DNA of 64,000 bases from Sistotremastrum niveocremeum HHB9708 (lineage: Eukaryota > Basidiomycota > Agaricomycetes > Sistotremastrales > Sistotremastraceae): NCBI GenBank assembly GCA_001630475.1, contig KV419418.1, forward strand, positions 284,193 to 348,192, in the 5' to 3' direction. Shown here one piece after another: positions 12,901 to 24,983 of the stretch. The notes below the pieces were generated by a model that was not told the origin of the DNA, ran no database searches, and was given only the letters and a program-made list of their open reading frames with translations. The position numbers and the translations under genes were made by a program. The first letter of the stretch is position 1. Every line of letters begins with the position of its first letter.

Positions 12901-14137
12901 GAGGATACCATCCGTTTGATTTGAAGCAGAGCCCGAAGCCGACGCGTGTACAGAGTCCGAGCATGAAATGATGCACCAAGTCTGCGGGTGTTGATTCGGG
13001 GTCGGAGTCGAGCTCTACGTCGACGCGGTCATATAACTTCATGATCTACTTTCCCATTAGTGTTGCTCGTTCACGATGAGGAGGGGGATCGAGAGGGAGT
13101 GAGGGAGGACTGACCTGAAGAAGAACGTTGTTATGAAAAGCCCCCAATTTAAGCGTTCGTTTGAGCTTTGCGTCCATCCATATTCCCTCCCAGCAACTCT
13201 CGAGTATCCACCTCGCCACATCGTACGGATCTTCGATGAGTCCTTTGAATATCGCACTGAGAGCATCGGAGTGATGTTCTAGAAGCGAGGATTTGATGGA
13301 TGTGGAGGAAGAAGGTGAGACGAATGAGAGGATGAATTTGATGTATAGCGTTCGAATATCTGGACGCTGTTAGTTTTAATTATGCGGGAGGGAGGAGGGA
13401 GGTACCTGGCTTTGGAAGACCTTCGAGAAGGATCCGATTTGCTACTTTCCTTCGCGCATAAAGCAACTTTGGCATCGCCTTCGAACCCCACGCAAATCCA
13501 TCCAACACCATCTTTTGGTCCTTGCATCCCGCGAACGTCGAGAGTGCAGTTAAGAGTTTGAGAGTAGCCATGATCAGTTCATTATGGCCCCCTGAAAGAT
13601 GTGCATTGTATCTTCGAAAGAAAAGCGACGAGAGCAGGATTTTGGTCAATGATGAACCGGTGGCTTGAGTCGAGAGGTGCGACGAGAGAAGTTGGAGGAT
13701 GTAGGCGAATATTGAGAGGATTGAGGCGAGTGTATTAGCATTCTATTTCATATCAGCTTCAAGTCAAAGTGGATTGAGACAACATACCCGTTGATGCACT
13801 TCGACAAGTTTGAACAATTCTGGTAGTCCAGGTGATATTCCAATCCAAGCACTGACAAGCGTAACTCGTTTGTCCGTAGTCGATATCGGCCCTTCCGTGG
13901 CGCGAACCGTCAGTTGATTGCGCAAAGCCACAAGGTCTAATTCCACGATCAGCACGAGCCACCCAATAAATGACCATACGTACGTTTGTCAAGAGCATCC
14001 TGTTCGCCTTCCGCAAGTGCATTCTGGATATGCTGAGGACTCAAAAACGTCGGTTGATGGACAACAGTCGCCTCCTCAACTCTCGCTTTCTTCTGAGGCG
14101 ACCTGGCCTCCGTCTCAGCCTTTCGTTTCTTCGCCAT
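6999..14137 (-). CDS. URB1: URB1/Npa1, nucleolar pre-ribosomal-associated protein 1
   Basis: A very large minus-strand gene. The first exon (14137-13984) encodes a basic nuclear-type N-terminus, MAKKRKAETEARSPQKKAR. The second (from 13936) and following exons carry the Npa1 N-terminal region (blocks DKRVTLVSAWIGISPGLPEL and LIMATLKLLTAL). Roughly a dozen short introns separate helical HEAT/ARM-like exons down to the stop at 6999. The expected product is about 2,100 residues; yeast Urb1 is about 1,760. Urb1 works in the nucleolus with Npa2/Urb2, Rsa3, Dbp6 and Nop8 in early 60S assembly. Acidic and Ser-rich inserts near 11.3 kb and 12.1-12.3 kb are probably disordered loops. The start lies 120 bp from the divergent ADE2 start. 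I did not fix every junction. Confidence 0.88.
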
Positions 14138-14257
14138 CGTCTGAAAATAAATTCAGAGTCGACTCGGATCGGAAGCAAGACCGCGACCGAAAAATTCTAG
14201 GCGCTTGCTCGGCAACAACCGACTCGTCTCAATTTTTTCCATCTTATCAGGTTTAGC
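14138..14257. promoter_or_regulatory. Compact divergent promoter shared by URB1 and ADE2
   Basis: Only 120 bp separate the two ATG codons, so both 5' untranslated regions and core promoters must fit here or overlap coding sequence. The stretch is pyrimidine-rich toward ADE2 and has no clear TATA box. Confidence 0.6.
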
Positions 14258-16200
14258 ATGGATTCGCGAAAAGTAGGCGTTCTAGGTAAGAGTGGGTCCC
14301 CTCTCCTGCTATTAAAGTCACCTACTAATCGTCCTTAGCAATCTCCCATGGAACGATATTCAAAATGTCTAAATACATCGGCATGCAGGTGGTGGCCAAC
14401 TGGGCCGTATGCTCGCAGCCGAAGCATCCCTACTCAACATCGAGCTCCTAATCCTCGACGTTGGCCCCTCAGCACCAGCAAAGCAAATCCTAGCGCACGA
14501 TAACCACATCGACGGCTCCTTCTCCGACCCCACAAAGATCCGCGAACTAGCATCCAAAGTCGACATTCTAACCGTCGAAATTGAGCACGTCAACGTCGAC
14601 ATCCTCTCCTCCATCTCATCTTCTCCTGATTTCAAGCATTTGCAAATACATCCTTCGCCGGATACGATTCGGATTATTCAGGACAAGTATGTTCAGAAGA
14701 GACATCTTGAGGACGCTGGATGTCCTGTGTCGAAATACCTTGGTGTTGAGGCGACGGTAGAGGGTGTTCAGGGAGCTATCAACGAGCTCGGATTGCCACT
14801 GATGCTCAAGTCTCGAAAACTAGCATACGATGGTCGAGGCAACTACGCCATCCACACCCCCTCCGACATTGCCCCCGCTCTCACAGCTCTCCAAAACCGT
14901 ACGCTGTACGCCGAAAAATGGGTCACATTCGAAAAAGAGATAGCAGTGATGGTAGTTCGCAGCGCATCCGGTGAAATTCGATCCTATCCAACAGTTGAGA
15001 CAGTGCATAAAGACAACATCTGTCAACTCGTATTCGCACCGCTTCGCGTCGATAATCCCACCGTCGAAGAACGAGCGAGGATCATCGCTGAAGAAGCTGT
15101 GAGGACGTTTACGGGAGCTGGTGTATTTGGTGTCGAAATGTTCTTACTCGAAGATGGTTCGTCCTCTTTCGGTCCCTTGCTTTGGACAGTACTAACATTG
15201 AGTTGGTAGGCACGATATATATAAACGAAATCGCGCCCCGACCGCATAACAGTGGCCACTACACAATAGAAGCATGCCACTCCTCCCAATACTCAAACCA
15301 CCTCCGCGCAATCCTCTCCCTCCCCCTCGGCTCTACATCCCTCAAAGTCCCCTCATCCGCTATGCTCAACATAATCGGCACATCATCCTCATTCTCCGAT
15401 ATCCAAGCCTTATCAACTCAAGCACTCTCTGTACCAGGCGCTACAGTCCACCTCTACGGAAAATCCGAATCTCGAAAAGGGAGGAAGATGGGACACATCA
15501 CACTCGTCGCACACTCCGACGCCGAGCTCATAGCAAATCTCCGTCCTCTCCTCCTCTCATCCCCAACCCTCTCATCTCTCGCAGACAAATACACCCCTCC
15601 TCCTCCCGCCCAAGGCGGGCACTCCCACTCCTCCCCGCTAATAAGCATAATAATGGGCTCAGACTCCGATCTCCCAACTCTCCTCCCCGCCTCTACAATC
15701 CTCCACCAATTCTCCATCCCCCACGAATTAACAATCGTCTCAGCCCACCGCACTCCCGCCCGTCTGGTGACATTCGCGAAAAATGCAGCGAGTAGAGGTG
15801 TGAAAGTTATCATTGCTGGTGCCGGGGGTGCGGCTCATCTTCCGGGGATGGTGGCTGCTGAGTGTGCGTTGCCTGTTATTGGTGTTCCTGTTAAGGGGAG
15901 TGTGCTCGATGGAGTTGATTCTTTGTATTCTATTGTACAGATGCCGGTGAGTTTTCGTCGGTTCTCTCTTCTTGGTGTGAAATGGTGTTGATTTGTCTGC
16001 AGCGAGGTATTCCGGTGGCGACTGTTGCGATTAATAATAGTACGAATGCGGCGCTTCTCGCTATTCGTATTCTCAGCGCTGGCGATCCCAGGTTGGTGAA
16101 GAAGATGGAGGAGTATCTCAAAGGACTGGAAAGCGAGGTGATGGGCAAAGTGGAGAAATTGGAAAATGTCGGCTGGCACAATTACGTCGTAAAGAAATAG
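14258..16200 (+). CDS. ADE2: Phosphoribosylaminoimidazole carboxylase, fused PurK-PurE
   Basis: Exons 14258-14285, 14389-15156, 15210-15946 and 16003-16200 give 576 residues, the usual size for fungal Ade2. The first exon encodes only nine residues plus one base, and the 103-nt first intron cuts the N-terminal Gly-rich nucleotide-binding loop ([12 protein letters not shown]). Residues about 100-300 form the ATP-grasp PurK part ([67 protein letters not shown]). From about 408 the PurE mutase domain begins ([32 protein letters not shown]). It carboxylates AIR to CAIR in purine synthesis. The second intron has a good CTAAC branch site (ACTAACATTG). Convergent with the next gene. Confidence 0.96.
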
Positions 16201-16404
16201 TCCGACCGCGAGAATGATGCGTGGGTACTAACAATATATTACGACAATCCAATTAGTTATACGTAGACGATCAAAGCAAGATACCAAAAACGAGAGAACA
16301 ATGATGCGATGCGATACAATAAATAAAACGAATGCGCAAGTGTAATCCAGTACAACAATTTTGTTCTACAGTGCGACATCAAAGCCGATCACTGAAACTC
16401 ATCA

Positions 16405-19400
16405 TCAACTCATCCAAATCCTAAAGCTCATCAGCATCTGGACCCAAATCAACAAGTCGAAACACACCTTATCAAAAGCCTTCAGTGTCTTGAAGCTAGG
16501 CTCATAAATCTCCCTGATACTGGGATGCAACTCCTCCACCCCTCCTCCATTCCCAAACGGCCCAAAAAGCAATTTCTCGACTTCATCCACCGGTTCCCTA
16601 GGCACAGGTTTATTCATACTAGCATGTAACTCGATCAAAGCCATCATTCTGGAGAATCCGAATTCGTCCTTGGGGATAATAGGTCGTTTACCACCGCCTG
16701 CTGTGGTGGGTATAACGTATGCGCGTCCGGCTGTAGATGGTGTCATCGCATTGCTATTGCCAGAAAGAGGCGTAGGTGCTTCTGCTGGGAGGCCGGAAGG
16801 TGATGGTGATCGAACGGTGGCGGGGTTCGTAGGAGAAGCAGTCCGATACGAAGAAGACGCGTCGTCCGATCTCGTCGAGGCATCGGAGGGCTTTTGGGCG
16901 TGCTGGGCCAGAGGCGAAGGTCCATTCGACATACTTCTGTTCATCGCAGGACTCTTAATCGTCTCCGAGGTCATGGTGGGTGAAGGTGCGAAAGCAGGTG
17001 TAGGTCCTCTAGATTGACCTCCAATAGGCGTATCATAGCGCGAAATCCCGCTGAGAGATCCTGTGGGTGTTGCTGTCCTCGATCCGGGTGTGGCGCCCGT
17101 AGGTGTGATACTTCGATTCGCTGAGTTCGGTGCGGGAGATCCCCCTCGGACAGTCTCGTTCGTAGGCGACAGAACCCTCTTGACACCAGCAGGTACAGGA
17201 CCAAGTTCGAATTCGGCCCTCGTAGCAGATAATCCCTCCGCATCAGACGGCGAATACGCAGAAGGTGAACTTCGTCCCGTACTTGTGGTATTAATCGTCG
17301 ATGCCGAATGAGGAGGTTGACCAGCGAGATTCTGAGCATTCGGAACCAGAAGTGTGTTTTTCGTATCCCGAATCTTGTTCAAGACATTATCCAATTTCTC
17401 GTGATTCTTCACCAATACGCCTTCGAGAAGATCATTCCTCCTCGTCGCAGTTGCAGGACCTAAACGGGGGCTCTGAGCTTCTTCCTCGACGATTTGACTG
17501 ATATCGTAAGCTTCGCCGTCGGGATCGACATATGAGTATCGCATTCGAGTATCATGTTCGTATTGCGTGCTTCGTAGACGGGCTTTGTCAGGAAGGACAA
17601 CGTCAACTCCTCGCTCTGCGTTCTGCTGTGCGGAGAGAATAGCACGTTGATTCGCCCGAGATGCAGCCCGTTGTGCCGCGATAAGCTCCTGTCTCGACAT
17701 CCCTTGCTGTGTTTGAGAACCCGGCAAGGTTTGTGCCTGACCACGGGGAGAAGTAGTCACTGCTTTTGACTCGGTAACATCGATAGAGGGAGTAATCATC
17801 GTATGATTGGTCGCGCTAGTCGTAGTTGGCGTAGCAGCGTTAACGGTGATATCGGAATGAGCGCTTTCTCGATGCGCGGTCTTCTCGGCCTGGGCATGAC
17901 GAAGGGCGAATTCATCCAGTGGCACTCCTCCAGAAAGCCTTGATCTGCCTGTGAGAGAAAGGCGGTATCCAGCAACGCGTCTTAGGATAAAGGTTGGATC
18001 GTCAGGCTGAATGTCGTCCGAGGCTGCTAGAAGTAGCGTGCTATCGATTGAACGACGTTTATTCTCCATTGATCTGCGATCGGTCTGGCGATATGTTGGG
18101 GGACGGGGATATGCGTCAATGATTTTGCTCGTCGGCACGAGCGAAGACTCTGTGCACTATATCAGCAAACCTGTTTTCATTGTCCAGCCCGACGGTACGC
18201 ACCGTGTCCATCAATAAGGACACTCAGTCCATATTTAACCCTCGAATGACTCCTTCGCTTGGTCACCTTGTCATCGACATCATCACCGCCATCTACAACA
18301 CCCTCTAATATCCCGAACCGCTCAAGTCCGAGTTCAATGACTTCCGCGACAGTCGTGTTCTTCGGGAAAGAGAAGACCTTTCTTCTCTTCGTCTGTGAAA
18401 CCGCATATGAGCCTGACTGTGAACGGTCGCGCAAAGTCGATTTGGGGACGATAGCCTCAGTCTGAGGGTCAAACACCATCCCATCGGGAAGATCTTCGGG
18501 GAATATGACAAGTTGGAGGGAGAAGCGAACAGAGGGAGAGGTGAACCTTTCTGGCGTGACAGTGCCAGTGCTAGTGAGGATTGCGTTGGGTGAATTGTGG
18601 TGAGGCGGTGGTCTGAGGAACGATGCCGATACGTCCGCTGAATCTCTCTCGCTAGCCTTCTCCTTCTCCCGATCACTATTCAGAACGATAGTATCATCTT
18701 CGCCTTCCTCTCCCTTGTCGACTTCGTCGTCGTCGTCGTCGAATCCTTCTGCTCCCTTCCTGTTCAGGTAGAGTTTGACGATGGAGTCATCTGTAAAATC
18801 GTTCATCCCGAGGCTCCGGATCGCAGGATGTTGACTCAGATTGCTCGACACCGAATTGATGCTGCCGATACTGCTTCTCTTCACCTTCGGCAGCTGCGCC
18901 GCCTCGACGAGTCCTTCGAATACAAGCAAAGGCTTTTCGTCAGGCTTCAAGGTAGCTTTGGATCCTTCAATCTGTTTAATGACAAGGTAGTAATCGTCCA
19001 ACGATTCTCCCGCTGGCAACCTGAAGCGCTGCATCGCCTGACGAATCAGGTCATTTGAGGTCGTAGATTGGTTGAGTAACACGGTTTTGAACGTCGCCTC
19101 GGTGTGTAACCCTGGCCCAGCGAAGATACGGATGACATTGAGATCAGGTAACATGACTCCCTCCGAACCCAAGGCATTGGAGGTGAGGATCAGCGAGCCA
19201 GGTCGTCCTCCGGGAGTGTTACTGAGGTGAGCTAGGGGTCCACGCAAGTGGTTCAGAGGCGAACCAGCAGGGATCTGGGACTGTTGGGAGGGCTGCGAAC
19301 TTGTCTGGACAGAAGAAGGTAGAAACATCGATGCGCTTTGCAGGGCGTAGCTCGGTGCAACGACGCTCGAGTTCTCCGGCGATCCCGGCGAACGAGTGAG

Positions 19401-21339
19401 GTGCTGTTGAGAATAAAGGGCCTGCTGAGCTTGATCTGCAGCCTGCATTTTGAGAGTGTGGGGCGACACCTGCTGCTGCTGCTGTGCAGAGCTGGGGGCG
19501 CCGCCAGGACGACGAGGGTCGACAGAGTTGCGAGATGCCAATGGCCCGGTCTGTCGAGGGGGAGTAGAATATGCAGAAAGAGGTGTACTTTCCGGCGGGA
19601 TTCCAGTGTATCCCGGGCCATGGCCTAGTCTCGACGAATCTTCTGACGTCCTGCTGCTTTCTGTGGGCGATCCATCCCCTCCAGGTCCTCTTTTCCTATC
19701 TTTATCCTTCTCCTTATCCCGCCCGCTGTTTTCCTTGTTCTTGCCCCCTCCGAACAATTTGCTCAACATGCCACCTTTCTTCTTCTCTTTCTTTTCCTCC
19801 TTGTCCCTATCGTCCTCCCGGTCCTTTCTTAGCTTGGCGTGTCCACTTGACGAGACACTCAAGCGAGAGTCGCTAGACACGCTACGAGTGATCGACAGCT
19901 GCTCGGGCTCTCGTGGCTTTCCGTTGCCCTTGTCCAACCCAAGACGCTTGTTGGATCCATCGTCAACGTCTTCCCTGGGTCGTTTCAGGGAATCTGCGGA
20001 TTGGGGCGTTGGAACACGGTCTTCGTTCGTATCGTTAAGAAGCTGAGCCGAGAGGCGGTTGGGATCCCGTGCGATAGACGGCGTCATGACTAGCTTTTTC
20101 GTTTCCGTCGCTTCGAGGGGATCGAGGAGTGTCGGACCCGTCGGTGAAGAACCAGATGATGATGAGGATTGCTGGGATTGTTGTTGGGCCATTTGCTGAC
20201 TCGCGGCAAATAATCGTTCCCTAGACGTTTGGGTCCGAATGCTAGGCGCCTGGCCGAGTCCCAATCCCGCTTGCTGGGCTTGTTGAGCCGCACCTTTCCC
20301 AACAACTCCACTCTGCGCTTGGTTCTGGCCTTGCTGAGAAGGCTCCTGGATTCGCACCTGCACTTGTCTTGCCGGACCTTGAACGTCGACGGCCTTCAAG
20401 GATTGTCCGGGATCTGGTTGTGCACCATGCCCGGAAGGCCCACGAGCTGCCGATTGCTGAGCATGGAGGGCGGCTTCGTCGTCCCAGCTCATGTCGTCGT
20501 CGTCTGTCTCGAATGGGCCACCAGATTGGTTCAGGATTCCCTCATCCTCTTCGTGATCCTCGTGCTCGCCATCGTGCTCATGTTCCCCCATTTCTGAATC
20601 TTCTTCCCATTCCTCTCCCGAGTCCCAAACGGCAGGGGGGTAATTGAAGATGGATTGATCAGAGTTAAAGACGACCGATTTACGATTTGAGCCGTTTCCA
20701 GACGGCGGTCCGCGTGACGAAGTTGCAGAGCGTGAACGAATTTGTTGCAACTCAAGTTTACGTTCTTGTTCGTGATCGTCGAACAGCTCTTCTTGAGTAG
20801 CGGAAGCAAGCTGATTGCTGGATCAACAAGAGAGACAATTAAGCAAGGAAGCCACATACGTCAACATTGCGATGTTTGTTCAATCTAGCCAGCCTTTCAA
20901 AAGGTGTCTCAATGTTCTCCGCAGGGATATATCCAATTTCTTGGGTCTTCAGAACTCTCACAAGCCACCAGTAGCTGTTGCTGTCATCCATCAAAACTAG
21001 CGAGTCACCCTTGACAACGTTCGCCTGACCCTCCACTGTCGCCGCGAAACTATGCAGGGAGTAGAACAAGTCAAAGTTAATGGACTCGTTCGGGATAGAC
21101 AACGAAGACGATGCGTCGTCGTCGTCAACATAGTCCACTCCGTCCATTTCTGCATCCGAATCGTCTTCTAGAACAGAGTGTTCTTCGTCTGACGTGTAGT
21201 TTCCATCTTGGATATGACCATGTATGTCATGATGTCCTTGTTGCTCTTCAGCATGGATTTGGCCTCGTAGATCGTATGTTTCCTGTCGCTGTGCATGTCG
21301 AATGGCTATGCCGTCAAGGCCTCCTTGGGTTTGCAACAT
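16405..21339 (-). CDS. Tea4/Bud14-like SH3 protein with RA/ubiquitin-like region
   Basis: Three exons, 21339-20860, 20810-18203 and 18149-16405, stay in phase for about 1,610 residues. The SH3 domain is near residues 95-155 (FAATVEGQANVVKGD, SNSYWWLVRVLKTQEIGYIP), followed by a conserved tail, ENIETPFERLARLNKHRN, typical of fungal Tea4/Bud14 proteins. These link polarity landmarks, microtubule tips and PP1 phosphatase. A long disordered region rich in Gln, Asp/Glu and Lys follows. Near 716-830 is a segment resembling a Ras-association/ubiquitin fold (LNVIRIFAGPG, DDYYLVIKQIEG); a second such segment is near 918-1010. The C-terminal 550 residues are Ser/Thr/Pro-rich. The last few codons are uncertain because a possible donor GTGTGT lies just before them. 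Confidence 0.8.
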
Positions 21340-21959
21340 GAGTAAAGAGCGTTCAGGTTGATGAAAAGTGTTGCGACCGATCCAGGATTATGTGAACATT
21401 AAGAGAATGTGCAGTCGTCGCCTGTGTGGAAGTCCAAGAACGTGGATCAAGAGGCGAGGCGAGGCAGCAGGAGGTTATTTGCGTCTATTTGTTTTCATTT
21501 TCCATTTTCGACTGAGGTTTTGACCCAGTCGTCATGCTGCACTCATGCATGATCAGCAGCGTAGCCTTGAACCTGCTAATTCCTCAGTGACAGCTAAACT
21601 TCAAAGCAAATTTATAGAGATGAGCTGCTACATATTCAGTAACTCAACAAGTCGAAAGCTATGCTAATACAATCATGTCATACAGTATATATGAGCGTCA
21701 CAGAGCGTGTGTTGGATATCGATATCGTGTTTACCTCGACATGTCTCTTCAAGTTCAGGATTTAGTCCTCTTTCTACAATGAATAGCCTTTCCTACCCGT
21801 TCAGCAGGTCTTCTGAGATGGTGCTGACGTCGGGGCTTTAGTAAAGAATGTTAACCGAAGGATAAATCATATCCGATATGTCCGTTTGTTCGGTTATCCA
21901 GGTTGCATTGTCTTTCCACAGCTGACCACCACTCAAAAAACGACCTTTCACCCGCCACG
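21340..21959. other. Intergenic divergent promoter region
   Basis: About 620 bp between the divergent SH3 gene and the next plus-strand gene. No additional coding signal or repeat seen. Confidence 0.55.
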
Positions 21960-22853
21960 ATGTCTCCCACCCAGCATCCCACCCCTTCCCAGATGATGGT
22001 CTCCGGGGACTCAGATGCAACATCCAATAAACTCAGGATGGAAGCGTCAACCTCCCAAGGTCAATCCAAGGGAAAGTCCAAGTTGGTGGTGGCCGAACCC
22101 ACCACTGAAGAAATCATCTCTAAACTCGACCGCAATGAGTCTCTCCGAAGAATAGTTCTGCGTCTTCTAGAGAATGAAGACCTTGTGGATGGTGTAGAGG
22201 ACCTGCTACAATCCGGATACCTCCCCGAAAAGGAGGACATCGACTCTGAGTCAGAGTTGGATCCTGTCGAGATGCAGAGAGCCATCGATAATGCATTTGT
22301 CGAGTTTAACAATATTGGCTTCCCGATGCTTCAGGCAATGACCCCCTCCAATGACTATGACAAACTCAAGCGGTTCGAGCAAGCCCAACCTCTGAAAGGT
22401 GACGCACTTTTATTGCAGCGGAAGGTCCTCAGTCTCAAACTTCGTGCAGTCTATAACCCCTCTCCCTTCGGATTGCCGTTCAAATTCTCCATCTTGGGAT
22501 ATGAAGGCGAGGTTATCCGTTCTCACAAGTCCACCTACGAAGTGCACATCACTCAAGACGGGAAACCCGTAGACGCAGCACTAGTGGCTCCGAGCCATCT
22601 TCCCTTCAGAGTCTTCAAGAGCGTCGGTACTACGTACTACTGCGATTGCCAAGGCGTTTTAAAGCAGTCTTCCGATAACGGGACTTTAGAAGGTCTCTAT
22701 TGGTTTTGGTCTGCCCCATCTGAAGCCCTCCATTTCGTGAACAGAGATGGAGGTGGCGGTATCAGTCTTGGGTTCAAGATTGTAGAAGAGTGGACCGGCG
22801 GGATTCTCACTGCTGATGCAGCCGCGGAGCTCATTAACAAGTCATCCGAGTGA
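21960..22853 (+). CDS. Uncharacterised single-exon protein, 297 aa
   Basis: An uninterrupted frame. I chose the ATG at 21960 (CACGATG context) over an in-frame ATG at 21903, which gives an unlikely extension. The N-terminal 45 residues are Ser/Thr/Gln-rich and likely disordered. A short helical segment (about 45-90, DRNESLRRIVLRLLENEDLV) is followed by an acidic stretch. The rest looks like a compact alpha/beta domain with a conserved-looking C-terminus (GLYWFWSAPSEALHFVNRDG). No signal peptide, membrane segment or family signature is recognisable. Codon usage looks ordinary and the frame is clean, so it is probably a real gene. Confidence 0.7.
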   Translation: MSPTQHPTPSQMMVSGDSDATSNKLRMEASTSQGQSKGKSKLVVAEPTTEEIISKLDRNESLRRIVLRLLENEDLVDGVEDLLQSGYLPEKEDIDSESELDPVEMQRAIDNAFVEFNNIGFPMLQAMTPSNDYDKLKRFEQAQPLKGDALLLQRKVLSLKLRAVYNPSPFGLPFKFSILGYEGEVIRSHKSTYEVHITQDGKPVDAALVAPSHLPFRVFKSVGTTYYCDCQGVLKQSSDNGTLEGLYWFWSAPSEALHFVNRDGGGGISLGFKIVEEWTGGILTADAAAELINKSSE

Positions 22854-23144
22854 AAACTCGTTCAAAGTTCAAATCCGTTCTCCATATTCTGTGTCATTTG
22901 AGACGCGATCGGTATAAATCGAGCTGGATTGTGATGTCGCATTTCAGACTCGTGAGACCGAAGTGTCAAAGTCGTCAGACTTCTCCTTGGGATCTTCTCG
23001 CTCTTTCGACCGACATGCATTATAAGGGCGGAGAATTTTAATGAAGTTTGAGAAACACTTATATAACTGGGTCACCTACTTCTAGTTGGGATGTTAAGGA
23101 GGGTGGGGCATCACTAATAGTCCTAGTATTTGAACAAATAGCAT

Positions 23145-24374
23145 TCAGAATTCTCCAGAAACATGCTGTTCAATGATCACTTCCTCTACCGTCTTCCACT
23201 TCCAAACTGATTGTCCAGGGTTTACCAGTTCGTTATGATTGTCGTCTTCGTAATTCATCTTCCCCGAACCTATCAAATATCTTTCAAATAAGTCAATGAT
23301 CAGTTCAAGCTGGTTTGTTTGAACGGCGTAGAAGTGATATCAATACCTTATGACGTTGATTAAAGTGGGTTCCTTGAGCATCTTCTCCCGCCAAGCATTG
23401 ATATCAAGGCTTTTCAAGGTTATTCTCTCGTCGGTGGCCTTTTCTACAAATCCTGCTATGTCTTTATAGCTCACCGCTGCTCCTGAAAGCGTTACATGAT
23501 CCGGCACGGAATCAGCGGTGGAAGGCTCAATAGCCAGATGTGACAACCGCGCAACGGACTTCGCGATATCGTCTACGGAAGTGTACGTGACACGTGTTGC
23601 GGGGTCTCCGACAGTCGTATATGTGAGATTTTCCTGGTCAAATCCGACTGCGAAAGTGGTGTTAGTTCACCGAATGTACCTGGATAATTCATAAAACTAA
23701 CGAAGAGGCTGGGAAAACTCGATCAGAGTTGTCTTTGAGAAACAAAATTGAAACATACACCAATCCCGGAGTTGATAAGACCAGTTTCTGGAAACAGTCC
23801 CGTATATACTGCGACGACTTTGAGTAATCCGTTTCCCATTTTTCGGGCAATGTCCTGCTGTCCTAATTTGGATGTGGACACAGCAACTTCGAAGTCATTC
23901 TTCGAGTGATCGCTTAGACGTAAGGTTAATAACAAATTTCCAATCCGTCAAAATAAAAACGCCGTACTTCCCATATTCACTAGGAATGTAGACCTTCACT
24001 TTGTTCTTTACAAGGCCGCCCAGGATAATCTTGTGCACCTCGTCGGTGGTTCGACCAAGCGAACTAATGAATATATCGACTCCTCCTAGAGCATTATTCA
24101 CACTGAGCTCGTCAACGGGATTGAACTCTGTTAATTCGACCGCTCCGCCGAGGGCCTTCAATGCTTGGGCTTTGGGAGACGAAACATCGCGAGTGAGAAT
24201 CCTAACTTGACGAAAGATTTGGTCATAGGGAGGTTGCAGCACCGCGCGAGCTATCAGCCCTCCTACGAATCCAGTGAAATAATGATCAGTCGAGAATATG
24301 ATGGTATTAAGTCTTGAGTACAGACCTAGGATACCAGTGGCACCAGCGATAGCAATAGTGTAGTTTCCTGACAT
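23145..24374 (-). CDS. NmrA-like NAD(P)-binding oxidoreductase, copy 1
   Basis: Starts with the Rossmann motif IAIAGATGILGG, whose last glycine codon is split by the first intron (donor GTCTGT, acceptor TTCGTAG). Then come VRILTRDVSSPKAQAL, GVDIFISSLGR and KVKVYIPSEYGK, all typical of NmrA-like/isoflavone-reductase-type atypical SDR proteins. Later exons include YTGLFPETG, DQENLTYTTVGDPATRVTY and a C-terminal helix. The last exon is 23145-23280 (RYLIGSGKMNYEDDNHNELV to GEF stop), spliced with a 66-nt intron. Several middle junctions were not fixed. Such proteins bind NADP(H) and act as redox sensors or reductases; the substrate is unknown. A TATAAAA box lies 87 nt upstream. A tandem paralog lies at 25586-26795. 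Confidence 0.8.
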
Positions 24375-24460
24375 AGTTTGCGCTTGTGAGAGTGAGACTG
24401 GTGGGAGAAATTTGATTGAGAAGTTGGGTGATGATGTAGTACGATCGGTAGCAGCAGGGC

Positions 24461-24467
24461 TTTTATA
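24461..24467 (-). promoter_or_regulatory. TATA box of NmrA copy 1
   Basis: TATAAAA on the minus strand, 87 nt upstream of the start at 24374, a normal distance for a TATA-driven, regulated fungal gene. Confidence 0.6.
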
Positions 24468-24491
24468 GCCATCGAATCTATAGCATAGCTA

Positions 24492-24893
24492 TCAGAGACG
24501 CATCCAGGCGACTTTGCGTGCCGTGTGATTAGTCAGACCATGACAGAACGTCCAAGTATGCTTACTAATGTCCTTTTGGGGAGCGAAATGAGGAAACAGG
24601 CCGCGCAAGGAAGCGACGTGTGATTGAAAAATCAATTCAAAGGACGGTCTTAATCGGCGTCGATATAACCTGTAGCGACTCATGGAGTATAAGGCCGTAT
24701 GACTAGCGCCAGAGAGCCAACATAGGTGACCAGGATTGACCGTTGAAATCAATAGAACGTCGCAGACGTACGCGTTGATTCTCTCGGCAGCCTGAATGTT
24801 GACAAGACTCATCGGTTCTGTTGTTTTTGTATCAGCTAAGAAATATCCAGATAACTTGAAGGTCATGAAGAGTGTCGATCTCTGGTGCATCAT
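24492..24893 (-). CDS. Possible small orphan gene, 133 aa
   Basis: An open frame starting at 24893, with a TATATAAG at 24976-24983 at a plausible promoter distance. The translation has no recognisable domain and its composition is not clearly protein-like. It sits in the 1.2-kb gap between the NmrA paralogs and ends just upstream of the TATA box of copy 1. It could be a chance frame or the remnant of another duplicated unit. Confidence 0.2.
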   Translation of the reverse strand: MMHQRSTLFMTFKLSGYFLADTKTTEPMSLVNIQAAERINAYVCDVLLISTVNPGHLCWLSGASHTALYSMSRYRLYRRRLRPSFELIFQSHVASLRGLFPHFAPQKDISKHTWTFCHGLTNHTARKVAWMRL

Positions 24894-24975
24894 GAAAGAG
24901 TGACTTTCAAGAGTTCTAGGTTCAGACGACCCACACTCACCGAAACTATTGAGATAAATTGGACGAATGTTTCGA

Positions 24976-24983
24976 CTTATATA
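24976..24983 (-). promoter_or_regulatory. TATA-like box without a recognised gene
   Basis: TATATAAG on the minus strand, about 85 nt upstream of the ATG at 24893. It is the only promoter-like signal in the gap between the two NmrA genes. Confidence 0.35.

Noticed and set aside
18720-18745. CGT repeat as a microsatellite
   Set aside because: It encodes an acidic Asp run in the SH3 protein.
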